Positions 10,624 to 23,822 of a stretch of DNA of 64,000 nt are shown here, one piece after another (position 1 is the stretch's first letter; each line of letters opens with the position of its first letter). Position numbers and translations under genes: made by a program. The DNA lies in assembly GCA_013350335.1 (NCBI GenBank), contig CM023534.1, positions 14,168,302-14,232,301 on the forward strand, in the 5' to 3' direction. The notes under the pieces are model-generated. The model did no database searches and was not told the DNA's origin. It saw only the letters and a list, made by a program, of their open reading frames with translations. The DNA is from Chimonanthus salicifolius. Lineage: Eukaryota > Streptophyta > Magnoliopsida > Laurales > Calycanthaceae.

Positions 10624-12870
10624 TGTAATTATCTGCCCTGCTACTGACGCGTGAGATTTATTATTATTTTTTTTTAAATAATACAACCGATCATAATACA
10701 ATACATATATAAGCTACATGCTTACAATCTTAAATTTCAAGGGTTACAATAATAAATCAATCATTACAACCTTTAAATAAAAAACATATAAAGAGTCATC
10801 TCTCAAAGGTAGTATTTTGTAAAAATTATTCAAATGACGGCGATATTTTCAAATTTATCACCTCCTAGAGTCCGCTCTGACATTTCTTGACTATCACCTG
10901 AAAAACTGTTATAGAGTGAACCTCACTTGCCCACGGATCATCAGCTCAGTAGGGGTACCATAAAACAATAGGAGGCCAGCATTCGACAGTATTAAAAAAA
11001 GGCAGGATATCCAACACCACTTGACATCATATAGACAACACACGTACGAACACCACAATACAACCCACTTAAACGTGTCTATCTTGATATCCTACTCATG
11101 TCACTCACACCAACACATCATAGTTTTAAGCACTCGGATATCAGATCAACCAACCAAAGAGTGCAGTTCGATACACTATCACATTTTACTATTAATCAAA
11201 AGTTCTCACCTCATTTGGCACAATGATACTCTCAATCCATATCATAGATAATGAGTTCACCATTTGTTCTCGATATGAGATTAGTGATAACCTCACCCTC
11301 ACCGTAGCATGACAGTAACAGAGCCTTGCAGTGTAGTACCCTGACAACGCATTTCACCCGCCCATCTCACACCTGCCCACTCCTCACCCGCCCACCAGAT
11401 TTTTGGGTATTTTGGTCTCACACATCCCCATCAAAAGGCAGATAAATATCACGCTCTTAATCAAATTTCACACATGAGATCTTATCTCACAAGCAACTAA
11501 TCACGAATCAATAATCTGACAGGTGATGCCGTCCATAAACACATGTCAGACGTGATTATGCAGTGCGGCCCATCACACTCAGATATAAGGCTAAAGCACT
11601 ACTACTCAACACGTCGAATCGACAAATCCAATAAACACATCAATCGGCATCCTAATTAACAGATATATCATCCACAGATGGCTAACACATCACACAAATC
11701 CATGTGGTCTACACCACTCGATCATATCAATCTATGAGTCTCAAAGACATCCTCAAATATCAAACCAATCTATAAGTCTCATTCATAGACACCTATCATA
11801 ATCAAACCCAACATAGCACATTGTTGTATAACGTGTCCACATGTAATGGGATCTCAACAAATTTGACGAGTCCAGCCAGGTTCTTCGGGGCATATTAAAT
11901 TCCAGAAACGGTGTTAGTCCTTAGCCACACTTGCGTCATACTACAATATCCCAATCACATAAAAGACATATCATGAGATCAACATTTCATAATGTCATAT
12001 TTTTCAGAGAAACAAACATCACATACTTGAAAATACATATGAATTAAAGTAAAATAATTCAAATCATAATTATAAAGTCCACATTATCATAACATGTTTT
12101 CGAAAAGAGAAACCAAAGTATAGTTAAATAATCAAGCCATCATCTAATTAAATTAACTAATGTAAATAAAACATTGCACTCCCTACCTCAAAGCTCATGA
12201 AATTGATTCATCGGGGAGAGTTTTGGCAGAGTCTCGGCTCTTTCCAAAATTTCACCAAAACTTATTTTTGCAGAGAAACAATGTAGGAAGAAGAGTGAGA
12301 AAGGGAAGATGAAGAAGAATAAGGGAAGGAGATGGGACAACAGTTTGCAATAGATTCATGAAAGAAAATTCCTTGCCTTGGGTTTGCTTGAATAGGCAAA
12401 TGAAGGTGGTTATTCAGCTGCTTTGTAAGCTACTTGTAGGAGAGGAGTTTGTAAGCTCCTTGTAGCAGCTTATGCAGGTGCTCGTGGGAGAGGAGCCTCT
12501 AAGCTCCTAGCCAACCGATGCAAAGGATAACATATTTTCATATGTATTATATTCTATACTTCTTAATTTTATCCTTATTATTTATAAAATAAAGGGATTT
12601 AAGTAAAATAATTCACCCGGTTCAAATGATTGAGTTTCAAAAATTAGAGAAGCTATAAAAATCTGGAGATGAATATATTTCAAAAACCCGTAGATTTTAA
12701 CAAAAATGACGTATTACTTATTTTAATTAACTTTTGAAGTATCTGCTAGCGGAAATTTGATTTCATAGTGACATTTGAAAAATTTATCTCACCAATAAGT
12801 ATTAAAGTTCGAACATGATTATTTTCACAAAATCACACAATTAGGTCTACTTTTGGGTTAGAGTATTACA
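10624..12870 (-). mobile_element. Large solo LTR (2.25 kb), TSD TTATG
   Basis: On the plus strand it begins TGTAATTATCTG and ends GAGTATTACA, so the ends are TGTAAT...ATTACA, and it is flanked by TTATG at 10619-10623 and 12871-12875. The minus-strand start TGTAATACTCTAACCCAAAA resembles LTR starts of plant Ty3/gypsy elements, which suggests minus orientation. There is no internal region, primer-binding site or polypurine tract beside it, as expected after LTR-LTR recombination. The small ORF at 11021 lies in the LTR and is not a gene. Confidence 0.88.
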
Positions 12871-12875
12871 TTATG

Positions 12876-15800
12876 TATTAGATGTCAAAATAAAATATTT
12901 AGATGCCTTCTTACTCTAAAAATATATAAAAAAGTTGAAATTATAATAAATCATAGTGCAAACTCTTCTTTAGGTACAACGTTAATTTTTAATTTATTTA
13001 AAAGAATTATTTTTTTATAAACTAAAGTAGGCACTCAATTATTTTATAATAAGTATTACTACATTACTGTTGGTGCTCTTCTAAAATTAAACATTTTAGT
13101 TAAAAGTCAATTGTTTTTTTATAAATTCAGTCAATTGTTATTTGAAAATCTTTTATGTACTTTTCTGATATGTTTATCCCATGCCTAGTGTCAATAGACC
13201 CACACAATATTTTTTTTGTCACCTATATTTTTTTCATATTCACTACATGTACCTTTTATATATTATGAATTTCATTTGGTGAAACTTATACTCATTGTTA
13301 TTATTTTAAAAACAATATCTTTTTTTTTCTTTCAATACTAGTGTGAATCATATACATGACATTAATCAAATATTGGAAATATGTCACTCACTCTCTATTT
13401 TAAAAATTTCACAAGAATTCTGATTTTTAGATACTAACATGAAAATTAGAGATCAAATCATTCAAACTCACTAAATTTAATGACAAAATCCATTTTTAAC
13501 ATTTTTTTAGTATTTTCATTAATTTTTCTATTATTAGATAATACTCCCTCTGTCCAAAATTAGTTGTCCTATATGGATTTTGGAATTGTCCCACAATACT
13601 TGTCTCATTTGTATTTGAGTAGTATAAAATGTGTTGAAAACAGATGAGATCACATGAGTGCTACCCTTATATAGAGTGTTCATTTAAAAAATACAAATAT
13701 TTCAAATAAGACAACTAAAATAGGACGGAGAGAGAAATATAGTAAGATCGAACCCAATCATCTCAACTTTTTTAGAATCTATTTTTTATTTTTAATCCTT
13801 TTTTCACATGAATTTTATCTAGTTTTTAATACTAACATGATAAGAATCATTGCAGCCTTTCAAATTCAATAAATCATTTTTTCTATTTTTAGTTATTTTG
13901 TATGATTCTTATTTTTCGACTACATAAAATTCTGTGTTGCTTTTAGAAGAGTTTTGATGAAAATATTTGCTCGATGAGTAATTTCCAACTTTTTGTTTGT
14001 ATTACGTGAAACAAATCAAAATCAATAAATCTTTAAATGAATAGATAGTAAACATTCATTTGAAAGTCATAGTGACAAATCTTTCAAACTCACAAAATTT
14101 AATTATAAACTCTTTCCAACTCTTTTTCTATTTTTTAGTCATTTTTCACAAATTTCTCCTATTTTTAACAACACTTTAGAGGTAGGTCAAATCTTTCCAA
14201 CTCACTAGATTTAATTTTAAAATCTTTTTTTCTATTCTTCAGTCATTTTAATGGCATAAAGATCCTTACCTAATTTGACTCAATTCAACCTACTTCCCAT
14301 GAATACAATCCTTACCCAATTTGACCATATTATGAATTAGATGGATTGTTTATTTGACCCTGCTATGAAGTTTATACCATTGCCTAAAATTAATTCTTTG
14401 AGACATTCAAAAAATATGATTTTACTTATATAAAATGATTTTAAATACACTTTACTCATGCTAAAACCTTTCTAACCAATTATGCGATCCCTACCACTAG
14501 TTTGCACCAAGTTTGATACAACATTCTCCACTAACCACACTTGGTCCCACATAGAAGGTTCAATTTAAGTTCTTAACTTGTAATAGTGCTTATAAAATTT
14601 CATTTTGATTATATAAGATAAATCATATTTTTCTTACGATCTTCAAATTTTATATTTATCTAAGCGATGTAAATTCATCAAGTTAAATTGGTGTCAAATT
14701 GAATATTGAGTGCTTTCATGGGAGATAGATGGGTGTGAAAGGGGAAATAGATCTTTTGAATCCACTATGAGCTCCACTATTAGAGCTGTTCATTTTATTG
14801 AACCTGGCCTGAGCCTCACTTAAAGAAATGGGCTTGAACAAGGTTTTTTTTTTTTTTTTTCTGATAGGTCAGGCTCAGGCTTTAACTGAAAGCCCATTGA
14901 GCCTTATTGGGCTACTAGGCCCATTTATTTTTAATATACTTTCATTTTTGTTTAATTTATTGAAAATATAACTATACAATTTGAAAAAATAAATAAATTT
15001 AAAGACTGACCATTTATTAAATTTTTTATCTTAAAAAAGCTAATTTATAGTCATTGATCTGACCAGTCAAAATCAATAGGCATTATCTTTTCAAAAACAT
15101 CTGCCAACTTTGACTCTCAAGATTAAGTAGTTAGAAATTGACTTTTTTGGACTGAAATTTTAGTAAGTGATATGTATTTTAAGTATATTTTCAACATGTA
15201 TGGTTAAATTTTCAAGTTACAAAATGAATTTTTTTTGAAAAATAAAAAATGGTGTCAAGTGAAAAATAAACTAGCTTTAAATGATGGGTTCAGACTTTTG
15301 TAGATAAAAATGAGCTCAATTTTTTTTTAAGACCCCTAACCCAGTCCATAAAAGAGGTCCATCCATCATCCAAAATTTGCACCAAACTTAATGCAAACTC
15401 GTTTGTTACTAATCCATGTTATACGCACACCATACAGCATACAGATTCCCATAGTGGCTTATCTATGGTAGGTATCTACATGTATGGCTCCCAAAATTCA
15501 ATTTTACCAAATGGTGTAAAACTTCATGTGATTAGATAAATGATCTATCTAACTTAAAATGAGATTAAATTTGATAAGGATCCAATTCATAGGGATAGAT
15601 CGATGGTCGGGTCAGTGGAGGAAAGGAGAGGGGTGTGATTAGGGCCAAGGTGGACCCCATGAAGCTGTCACTAAATGAAAGTTACATGCAGTGGCCGCCA
15701 TATATTCAGAAGAAATCCCTGGTAGAGATATCATGTGTGGGGCCTCTAATCATCAATCTAAATTGTTTCACACTATCTACTCCTGTGAATTGATCTATAT

Positions 15801-16111
15801 CTCAAATTGACATCCATCCATCTTTTATATGTTGTTAAATTTTCAAGGAAAAAAATGCATTTATCTAAGGTCTATACAATCATAATTTTTTAACATTAAG
15901 TCCCAGGGGAATTATCATCCATGTGGCAATGCACCAAGAGAAGCAGTGCCTCATCGCTTACAGTCCTAATCAGTGAACCAAGTTGTAGATTATCTAGTGA
16001 AACTCCGACCAAATCAGATGATAGAAATTAGAATGGACCAACCATATCAACAGAATGATCCAAAATTTGGTGAGACAAGACCTGAGCCTTTTGAACACTG
16101 CTCATGGAGAT
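12876..16111. other. AT-rich intergenic DNA
   Basis: No gene, apart from the Stowaway-like MITE listed separately. The stretch 14780-15380 has phrases such as GGCCTGAGCCTCAC and CTACTAGGCCCATTT that look like a decayed MITE, but no ends were fixed. The ORF at 15973-16242 runs into the next MITE and is not supported. Confidence 0.45.
13544..13734. mobile_element. Stowaway-like MITE
   Basis: Terminal inverted repeats CTCCCTCTGTCC and GGACGGAGAGAG match the CTCCCTCCGTCC ends known for Stowaway (Tc1/mariner) MITEs. TA precedes the left end at 13542-13543; the right TA has decayed. The interior is AT-rich and non-coding, 191 bp, a usual size. Confidence 0.82.
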
Positions 16112-16119
16112 GGATCAAG

Positions 16120-16301
16120 CAGGGATATAAATCTCAGGCCGATATGCATTGTATTGGCTGTACTAGAGAGTATCGACCAATATGGCCAAGATCTCGCCGA
16201 TATCGGCCGATACACCGAGATTTAAAAAAAAAAAAAATATGAGAGAGATATCTAGGCCAAGATCAGCCGATATCTTGGTAAACCCGAATCTTTTACCCCT
16301 A
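16120..16301. mobile_element. MITE of the GGCCGATA-rich group
   Basis: Starts CAGGGATATAAATCTC and ends with the approximate complement GATTC...TTACCCCTA. It is bounded by GGATCAAG at 16112-16119 and 16302-16309 (eight bases; a ninth differs). The interior has repeated TATCGGCCGATA-type palindromes and an A-run. The termini match the elements at 54662-55152 and, more weakly, 48861-48989. Confidence 0.65.
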
Positions 16302-16309
16302 GGATCAAG

Positions 16310-16553
16310 TGATTTGCCTTAAGTGTGACTGTCGGGTGGTTTCGGTTTTGTCCAGTTTCAGTTCAAGTCCAGTTGAGTCTGTTGTATGGAACTGGAAGGG
16401 TGTTTGTGCCTGAATTTCCCAGGTTGGAGACTCTTCTCTCTTAGTTGGTTTGGACGTATAGCAGGCTCCTGCCAAGGGTTATCTTGTGTTTTTTAGTTTG
16501 TTTGCAGCCTTTCGTCCTCTTGCTTTAAGTAATGGAATGATTTTCCTAAAAAA
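16310..16553 (+). mobile_element. Probable 5'-truncated LINE 3' end
   Basis: Non-coding sequence ending GGAATGATTTTCCTAAAAAAAA with a poly(A) run. It resembles the 3' untranslated region of a plant LINE. It follows directly after a MITE. No target-site duplication could be fixed, so the start is a guess. Confidence 0.35.
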
Positions 16554-17444
16554 AATACAATTAAGGTTTTAAAAGTTAAAAATGGTCCACTTAAGTTATT
16601 TAAATCTTATTTATATATCATACAGTTCTTTAAAACTATACAATATCACTAAGAATAAAAAATAAGGACATGACAAGTGAAGTCTCACATTAGAAGTGTA
16701 GAGAAAGATCTAACGATTTATAAAAGACTTAGATCACTCCACCTATCAGGCTAATCTTTTGAGATGAATACCCAAGTCCTAACACTTTCAGAATTGGAGG
16801 AGCTGGGTTCCTGCCCCCAAACCCCCAAGGAGAGAGGGTTTTTGAGTCCACATCTTATGGGTTATGGGGTTTTATCCACACAGTTGAAAGGTATGGTTGA
16901 CCCTATGTACATAAGATGATGGTGGTGGTGGTAATGGTGATTATTGAGCACAAGTAAGCCACTAATCCATCATAAAATGAAGCTGAAAGGAGTCAGTAGG
17001 TTCATAAGTGTGTCATCTAACAAAACTCACACGGGGTTAAATCATCCACAACAAATAACCATGCCACCATATAAAGAACAAGTTGGCTGAGAAGTATACC
17101 TAATGAAACTGCTGACAATGGGCACAAAATCAATCATCACAAGGGCATCTGCAATCAGTGAATATAGCTAAACAAAGGAAACTTGCATAATAGAATGACA
17201 TCGTCTACAGAGAAGTAATCCAAATTACATGGAATGGAATTTGAGGATAGAAGCGTCCACTAATATGCACAAAAATGGTTCATTCTACTCCAGATGAGTC
17301 TGGGAAGCCAATATTGCATCGAAGCATTCAAATGTCACCAAGTTACATGCTATAGATACTATATCCATTCTGCAATTCAAGAGTAAGAAATCCACAAATC
17401 ATGTATTCATGTCTCCGCTTGTTGCAAGAATACAGGCACCTAAA

Positions 17445-17501
17445 TCAGTCTCTAGATGAACCACTGATACCAGCAGAATGCTTCTTCTTTCCATCGTACC
17501 T
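17445..17501 (-). CDS. RER1: Terminal exon of RER1 copy B
   Basis: A 57-bp exon encoding 18 residues, RYDGKKKHSAGISGSSRD, then TGA. It follows an acceptor TTGATGGCAG and starts in phase 0, matching the phase-0 donor of exon 2 (GKQ|). Plant RER1 proteins continue after GKQ with a basic, Ser/Gly-rich tail, so the fit is good. It lies 9.6 kb downstream of exon 2 and upstream of exon 1 of copy A, so it can only belong to copy B. Confidence 0.8.
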   Translation of the reverse strand, partial: RYDGKKKHSAGISGSSRD

Positions 17502-17509
17502 CTGCCATC

Positions 17510-20500
17510 AAAATTTGATGTAAAGATTCAAATGAGACATTGGCCACAACATGAGCAAGGACAAGGATGGAGTCGATAATGATGCACTATTATCGTAGTT
17601 TGTCACATTAGCCCAACATGAGAGGTAACAATGCAATGATACTAAGATAATCAGATGTTAACTGGAAGAAAAAAAAAAGCAACTTCTAAAAGAGCAAAAT
17701 TATCAACATCAGTCGTGATTCAGCATTTCCCGTCCCACTGAAGAACTAGAAAAATGCATTTTAACAGCCCCTCAAGGTTCCTTGCTTCCATCATTTCATC
17801 ATTAACCTCAGCATTTTCAATTTTAGCCAAGCAAAGCCTTGACTCTGCTTAGGTGTAGCAAATCATTGGCATGCTTCATGCATGTCATCTATCACCTAAT
17901 CTCAATTGGTTGGAGATGAAGTTGAAACACCTTCCAATTTCCAATTGCTATGGTATTTATACTTGGTCCAGCCACTTGTGCATATCAATATGATGTATGT
18001 CTAAGTCTCAGGAATGGACATGAATGCTTAGGAGAACAATGTTAGGCAATGCACTATTACATTCCAACAAGACATAAGACCGGTCCATGTCAACCACAAG
18101 ACAACTCTCAATATGGCCATTCCTACAAGCCTGACTTTGACATGCCCCTAATCCAAGCATAGACCTTATAAAGCCAATCCTTCCCAGGAAACAGGTAGAC
18201 CCCAAATGGAACAATTACAGGGTTCATGGCTAACAGTGCTCACAGCTGATCATTACTATTGGATTGGAAAATGAATCATTAAATAGAGAAGTACATTTGG
18301 ATGGTTACCCAGGATGTATGGAAGCTTTTTGTCCAACTCACAGAGGTCATGTCAGAAACTTGTTCTCAACAGATTTGAAGTTGGCTGCATGGGATTCATT
18401 CCATTAGGATGGCTACTCTATGCCAGCTTAATCTGTTAACAATTGGGGCCCCTTTGCTATCAGCAAAACAAAAAGGCATTCTAGCATGAGTCCAAAAGTT
18501 GTTTGCCCAAGTCCAAGGTCATTAAACCTATGAATTTGAGGAGATCAATGAGTCAGTTTTCAACAGGATGTCAGATACCAGTTGTTTAAGGTATAAATGG
18601 TGTAGAAGGCTTTGTTCCATAATGTGTCTGTCTGTCTCTGTGTTTTTTTACTTTTTTCTTTTATGAAATGGTAGCTTCATTTAAAGGCACAAGCCAATGC
18701 CAAAAGAAAAGTACAGAGAAAAGGAGAGAAACAATAGACTTCCAAAACACAAACGCCACAAAAAACCAGGAAATGAATTGATCATAATGTGTTGCCCCGG
18801 TGGAAATGAATTTTGGTAGTATAACATGCTCATTCCTCATCCATCAAAGAAACCCCATTGTCATCCTGGAGTGAAGATGAATTTAGGTAGAGCATGACAT
18901 TCCTTCATGCCTTGGTAAAGCTGGAACTTGAGGTGCAGTGGGACCACCAACTTGAGATTCCATTTTCATTCCCATGTCATGCACCAAACTGTTTGAAAAA
19001 TCAAATCAAGTAACTGGTATGCTGGAAAAAAATCATAGCAAGGGTGGGAAAATGGAAGAACATTCTGTTTGATTTATTGGGCAAAAGGTTGTGTGTGTCC
19101 TTGAAAAAACATTTGGATTTGACAGGCAAGTGGGCTGCATGCAGGTGCTAGGCATGGGTTAGGGTTTAATCATGTCAGGGGGCACTCTCTGAGAGTGTAA
19201 TCTCCATGACACCATTTTTCAACTTAATTTAAAAGTAATAGTAATTTTATTGAGAAGAATGAATAATAAAAAATTGGATCCAAATAAGAAATGACCCAAT
19301 CAAGATGGGCACAGCTCTACACTGTCAAATACCAGGAACCCTGAAGAGGATACTTGATGTATGAAATACAAATGAATAATAGGTTTTGAACATTAATGTA
19401 AAAAATCTATCTGCCACCTGTTCTACATCAAACATCTCCCAGAACAGCAGAACACCAATGCTTTTTTTTAAAGATGGTAGAGCACCAATGATTTTGGAGA
19501 TCAAATGCTGATATGCCAGACATCTCTCTCCAAGACACTATTGGATCATTTGGGATATGACATTTCCAATAACAGAAGACCATGATACAAAGCTGTGTCC
19601 TAAAGTAGCCTCCTATTTTGCTTTTTCCAAACATCAGATTCAATGGCTAGTAGAACTATTCCCCAAACACCCCACAAAGAACATCGTGACAGAAATAATA
19701 TCCTTCCTATGTGCAGAACTAGAAAACAACTAGATTGTCACCCAGGCTGTTGTGGATATAAATCCAAGCACGTAGACCTTCATTTCCAAGTGGGTATATG
19801 GTCCACATATCACTATATATTTCTGTAAGAGAGGAACAACAGGGTGGTTGTGTTGTAAAATGACAAGAAGATATCTATTGGAGTAATTGGTCAAGGAATT
19901 TTAAAGCCTTCAAAGAATCAACATAATTTGTACAAAAAATAGAGTCATGAATCATTTGAGCCATAGGGATGTTGTTAATGGACATAACACAAAGTCCTGC
20001 AATACCATATACTACATTATTCATTTTCTACTTGCCCAAAAGCAAATTTGAAGTTTAAACAGATATCTAAGGGAATCTTTGTGCACTTTACCATGGAAGA
20101 GCTGTAGAAATGGAAAATCAGTTCCAAATTGAAATTGTTTTCCACTATTCCATGTCAAAATTTTCCATGGAAAATGATTAAAATGAATTTCTAGGGGGGA
20201 AGAGGTCAAAAAGCAATCTCGACAACATATAGATTTCCATGATCTATTAACCAATCTATGAACTAACCATGGTTCAAATCCCAGTCCACAACCAAAGATC
20301 TAACAGGACTAGAACCCAGGACCAAATCCATCACCTTTGGTCAACCTCCCCATCCTATGGCCTAGCCAAGTGTCTGACAAGGGTGCGAGCATCTTCAAGT
20401 GTCCCACATGGATGCATCACATCATCTTGTAGATTCCGTTAAGTGTCATTAGGATGCAATAGTAAAGAGCACTCTGTCCCTCCCAAAACCTATTAGGAGA

Positions 20501-20754
20501 CGAACCTGAAAACCCTCCGAAAGAAGCTTAAGCATTACATAGGAATAGCTTGGAAAGTCTGAGGAAATGAAACAATGAAAACTCCGGCTGAAAAACTTCT
20601 TTAAGCATGAATAGAAGAACTGAACAGTGATGTGACAAATACAGATTGTAGACTTGGTCAGACATAACTGGAGTCCTTTGATCATACATATGTCAAGAAC
20701 AAAGCATGACCGAAAAGGGTGATCACAGATCGAAATCTTTGGATATTATAGTAA
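17510..20754. other. RER1-B intron 2, 3' part
   Basis: Intron sequence without coding signal. Around 18642-18780 a T-rich run followed by AAATGGTAGCTTCATTTAAA looks like an antisense LINE tail of the kind nested at 25352, but no target-site duplication was fixed. The small ORFs here match nothing known to me. Confidence 0.4.
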
Positions 20755-20769
20755 ACATAGATAGAAACC

Positions 20770-20954
20770 AACCCGTGAGGGTTGGCCTGGCAGGTCAAGA
20801 ACCAGCCTGAGATGCAGGAGGTCTTGAGTTCAAGTCACTATCAACACAAAAAGGACCACTCCCATTGTGTTACTCGACGTGTGTGGATAGGGAGGTTTGC
20901 ACATGCCCTAAGGAATAGTTAAGTTCTCTAAGAGGCCTGGTCTTGAAAAAAAAA
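20770..20954 (+). mobile_element. SINE-like retroposon with 15-bp target-site duplication
   Basis: Bounded by ACATAGATAGAAACC (20755-20769) and ACACAGATAGAAACC (20955-20969), one mismatch in 15. It has a B-box-like GAGTTCAAGTC and ends in an A-run. It lies in RER1-B intron 2, antisense to the gene. Confidence 0.75.
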
Positions 20955-20969
20955 ACACAGATAGAAACC

Positions 20970-22527
20970 TTTTTGACAATTATTTTCCTTTGTTCAATCA
21001 GTCACAAACAAAAAAGGAAGGTTGACACCAAACTGAAATTGATCGGTGGCTCTCAACTGGACTGCATTGATCTCAAAGCAATTGATAAGAAACTCGGCAA
21101 CTATCTACTTCCCATTTAATAAATCAGAAGCTTTCAAAGATCAATCAAGTGATTGATCTCAGTCCTCATAGGACTGTAGTGCTGAAATCTTGAAAGAAAG
21201 GTGATAGTCGAACTATCACAGTCTCACATGATGACAATAGGCATACATTCAAACCAAACAAATCCTTTTACCGATAAACAAACCTTTAGTTCCAAACCTG
21301 CACCTGTTTTAGTTCCAAAACAATTGACATACTATTTTGAGTCGAAAGTACTAGACCTCCACAAGAACCAAATTATCTGCATGAAAATGCTATAGCAAAC
21401 AGAAGGCAGAATCAGTGCAGTTCGAAACTGAAGAGTTCAGTAATAATTCAAGGAATTCTGCATTCCAGAGATATTTTATATCTTCAATAAGCCTTTCGTC
21501 AAAGCTTTTAGTGCTTTCAACCAACTCAGTGCTGAGTTTCAGAACCATGATAAGAGTGTAAAGTTCACATGGTAATATCAATCAATGACTTTCTTAAGGT
21601 ATACCACTCTCTTTCAAGGATAAATGCAAGACCCTACTCTAACTTGAACGAACCAATACCCTGTCAAAGGAATACCCATACTTCTCTGCATCAAATATTC
21701 TGACAGAAGGTGAGCTTCAAAACTGCCTTCCACAATGTCACACAATGTGAGATATGTTAAGACCTTTTTCTAGCATCCATAAAAAGTACAGACTTCAAAG
21801 TCCCAAGCATAAGAATTCTACATTTGGAGAGTACCTAGTAAGAGAGACCTCAAGACCACCAAGAAGAGTGGGACCCACTCTGACCAGGATTGAAGTTGTG
21901 AGCCTGTGGCATATCCAGTACAAAGGGGAGGGGTTGCCTGAAAGGTTTGGACTGCCCTATCCATCTACTGACTGGCAACACCTGATCATTAGTAATTACC
22001 CCAAGCACTTCAAACTGGCTTAGATATAGGATCTGCTTGTTGAATCTAAGGCTGTATGTGCTTAAGGCTACCAATGTCATCATTAAGGTTGAAATATTTA
22101 CATGTACCACTTTATAGCAGTAGAGTACTGGTGGCAGATAACATACTTATATTTAACTTCAACTGCTTCCTCATTTTTCCATATCCCATGCTCAACTAGC
22201 TTGAAACCAGACCATAATACCAGGGAAAATGTCAATAGGCACCTTCCAGCAAAAAGGGAAGAGGTCAACAGGAACCCCCATATTAAGTCCTTTCCTCTTC
22301 ACAGTTGTAGCATGCTTCTTATGGAGCTGTAATACTTTCAGCATTTCTAATTAATAAATTTGAAGTAACCATTTCAAAAGTGGCAGCATGTAGTGCCTTA
22401 TTCAAACAGAGATGACACCATATTTTGGTGTAACCTGCATTCTCTGAGTTCAATTTGGGTCATTTCCATTCAAAGGAGGTTGCAGATATTCCAGATTTCA
22501 AGGGCTTGCAGAATTGATGATTGGAGC
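20970..22527. other. RER1-B intron 2, middle part
   Basis: No gene, RNA or delimited repeat could be supported. ORFs at 21754 and 22102 have no recognisable domain and sit inside an intron. Confidence 0.4.
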
Positions 22528-22532
22528 AACCA

Positions 22533-23424
22533 TGATGCGGAGCAGCAGATCCATATACGAACTGTGGCTTGTTTTTTTTTTTTATTATTATTATTTATTT
22601 ATATTTTCGAATTGGTTGTAATTAGAAATTAGGATTTCCTATTTTGAGTGAGTTATTTTCGTTTCAATGTATTTAGAGGTTTCCAATTTTAGGTGTTGCT
22701 ATTTTCTTGTTTTGAGATTATTATAAATACTCTATGTAATCCCGTTTTTGGGAATAGACGATTGAATGAAATAAGATTTGAAGTTTTCGCAAGCATTGTG
22801 TGACAAAAATACCTTGGAGCGAATCCTTGGAAACTCTGGTGAGATATCGGAGAGGCGTGAGGCCTTGACGTGAGGCCATCTTTCAGGTACTCTTTTCTCT
22901 CTTCTCTTTCTTCTTCTTCTCCTTCTCCTTTTCTTCTTTCCCATCGCAGATCTTCCTTAAGCCAACACAGTCTTCGCCTTTCTCCTTCCTTGCTTTTGTG
23001 AACCTCTCTTCCCCATATCTTCCTTCCGTTAACACTAAATCCCATTTTCCCTTTGCCACAGGCCCTTTCTCCCTCCCTCTCGCTTCGCGTGCTTCCCTCT
23101 TTCGTCTCCCTTTCTTTCCTCTCATTTTCGTTTTTACCCTAAGACCTTATACCCCACGTGACTTTTAACCTACCTCATAAAACATACCCATTCAATACAT
23201 GTGTTCATTTGATTCTTATCAACATTGATTATTTAATGTTCATTCATTTCATTCACATATTCAATCTCAAGAATTTGCATGATTATCTGTATTAAAATTT
23301 ATATTAATTGATGGATTTTAATTTCAGCCCATATTAGTCTTAGGGTGCGTTATTTCTATCCCTTTTAATATTTAGGAAACTAAATTTAGACATTTAGGAT
23401 CACCTTATACCCTGTCTTGCATCA
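22533..23424 (+). repeat. 5' LTR
   Basis: Length 892 bp, TGATGC...GCATCA. It contains TTATAAATACT near 22722, a likely TATA box, and AATGAAATAAG near 22764, a possible polyadenylation signal. It then has a pyrimidine-rich stretch that produces long spurious minus-strand ORFs rich in K, E and R. It keeps the unoccupied target site ATACCCCACGTGACTTTT that the nested LINE occupies in the 3' LTR. Confidence 0.9.
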
Positions 23425-23426
23425 AA

Positions 23427-23446
23427 TTGGTACAAGTAGCCTAGGT
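23427..23446 (+). promoter_or_regulatory. Primer-binding site (degenerate)
   Basis: TTGGTACAAGTAGCCTAGG lies two bases after the 5' LTR. It resembles TTGGTATCAGAGCCTAGG, the sequence complementary to the 3' end of initiator Met-tRNA, with a few changes. Confidence 0.65.
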
Positions 23447-23619
23447 TAAGAGAGTTTCCTAACTTTCCAAGTCTTCAGTCACATTTAAAAAATTAATTAA
23501 TTAATAATAATATATATATAAAAAAAATTGCATCACCTTATTCCTTTCATTCATTGCATATAGACTTAGGTCATTGCATTTAATCTGTCCTATATCCACG
23601 AGTAATGGTACCCTAACTC

Positions 23620-23811
23620 GTGTGTCTGTGCATGCCCACACGTAGTGGTCGAGAGTATCAACCCAATATGGACTTCACACAGTTGACCAAGGTCTTAGAC
23701 GACATAAGTGCTAGCTTAACCCATATGGAAACCAAGTTAGGTTTAGGGACATTTTGCTATCACTGCCGAGGCTATGGGCATCTTGCTCGTGAGTACCCCA
23801 TTCAAGGTTAA
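23620..23811 (+). pseudogene. Gag fragment with damaged zinc knuckle
   Basis: Reads TRSGREYQPNMDFTQLTKVL, later CYHCRGYGHLAREYP. The CCHC spacing is C-x2-C-x4-H-x4, but the last cysteine is tyrosine. Phrases such as TRSGREYQP are common in plant Ty3/gypsy gag. It is too short for a full gag and is probably a relic of an autonomous parent. Confidence 0.65.
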
Positions 23812-23822
23812 GAAAGTTAGGT

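Noticed and set aside
22689..23125. Lysine- and glutamate-rich minus-strand ORFs (also at 24936-25319)
   Set aside because: They arise from the pyrimidine-rich part of the LTRs and appear at each LTR copy.
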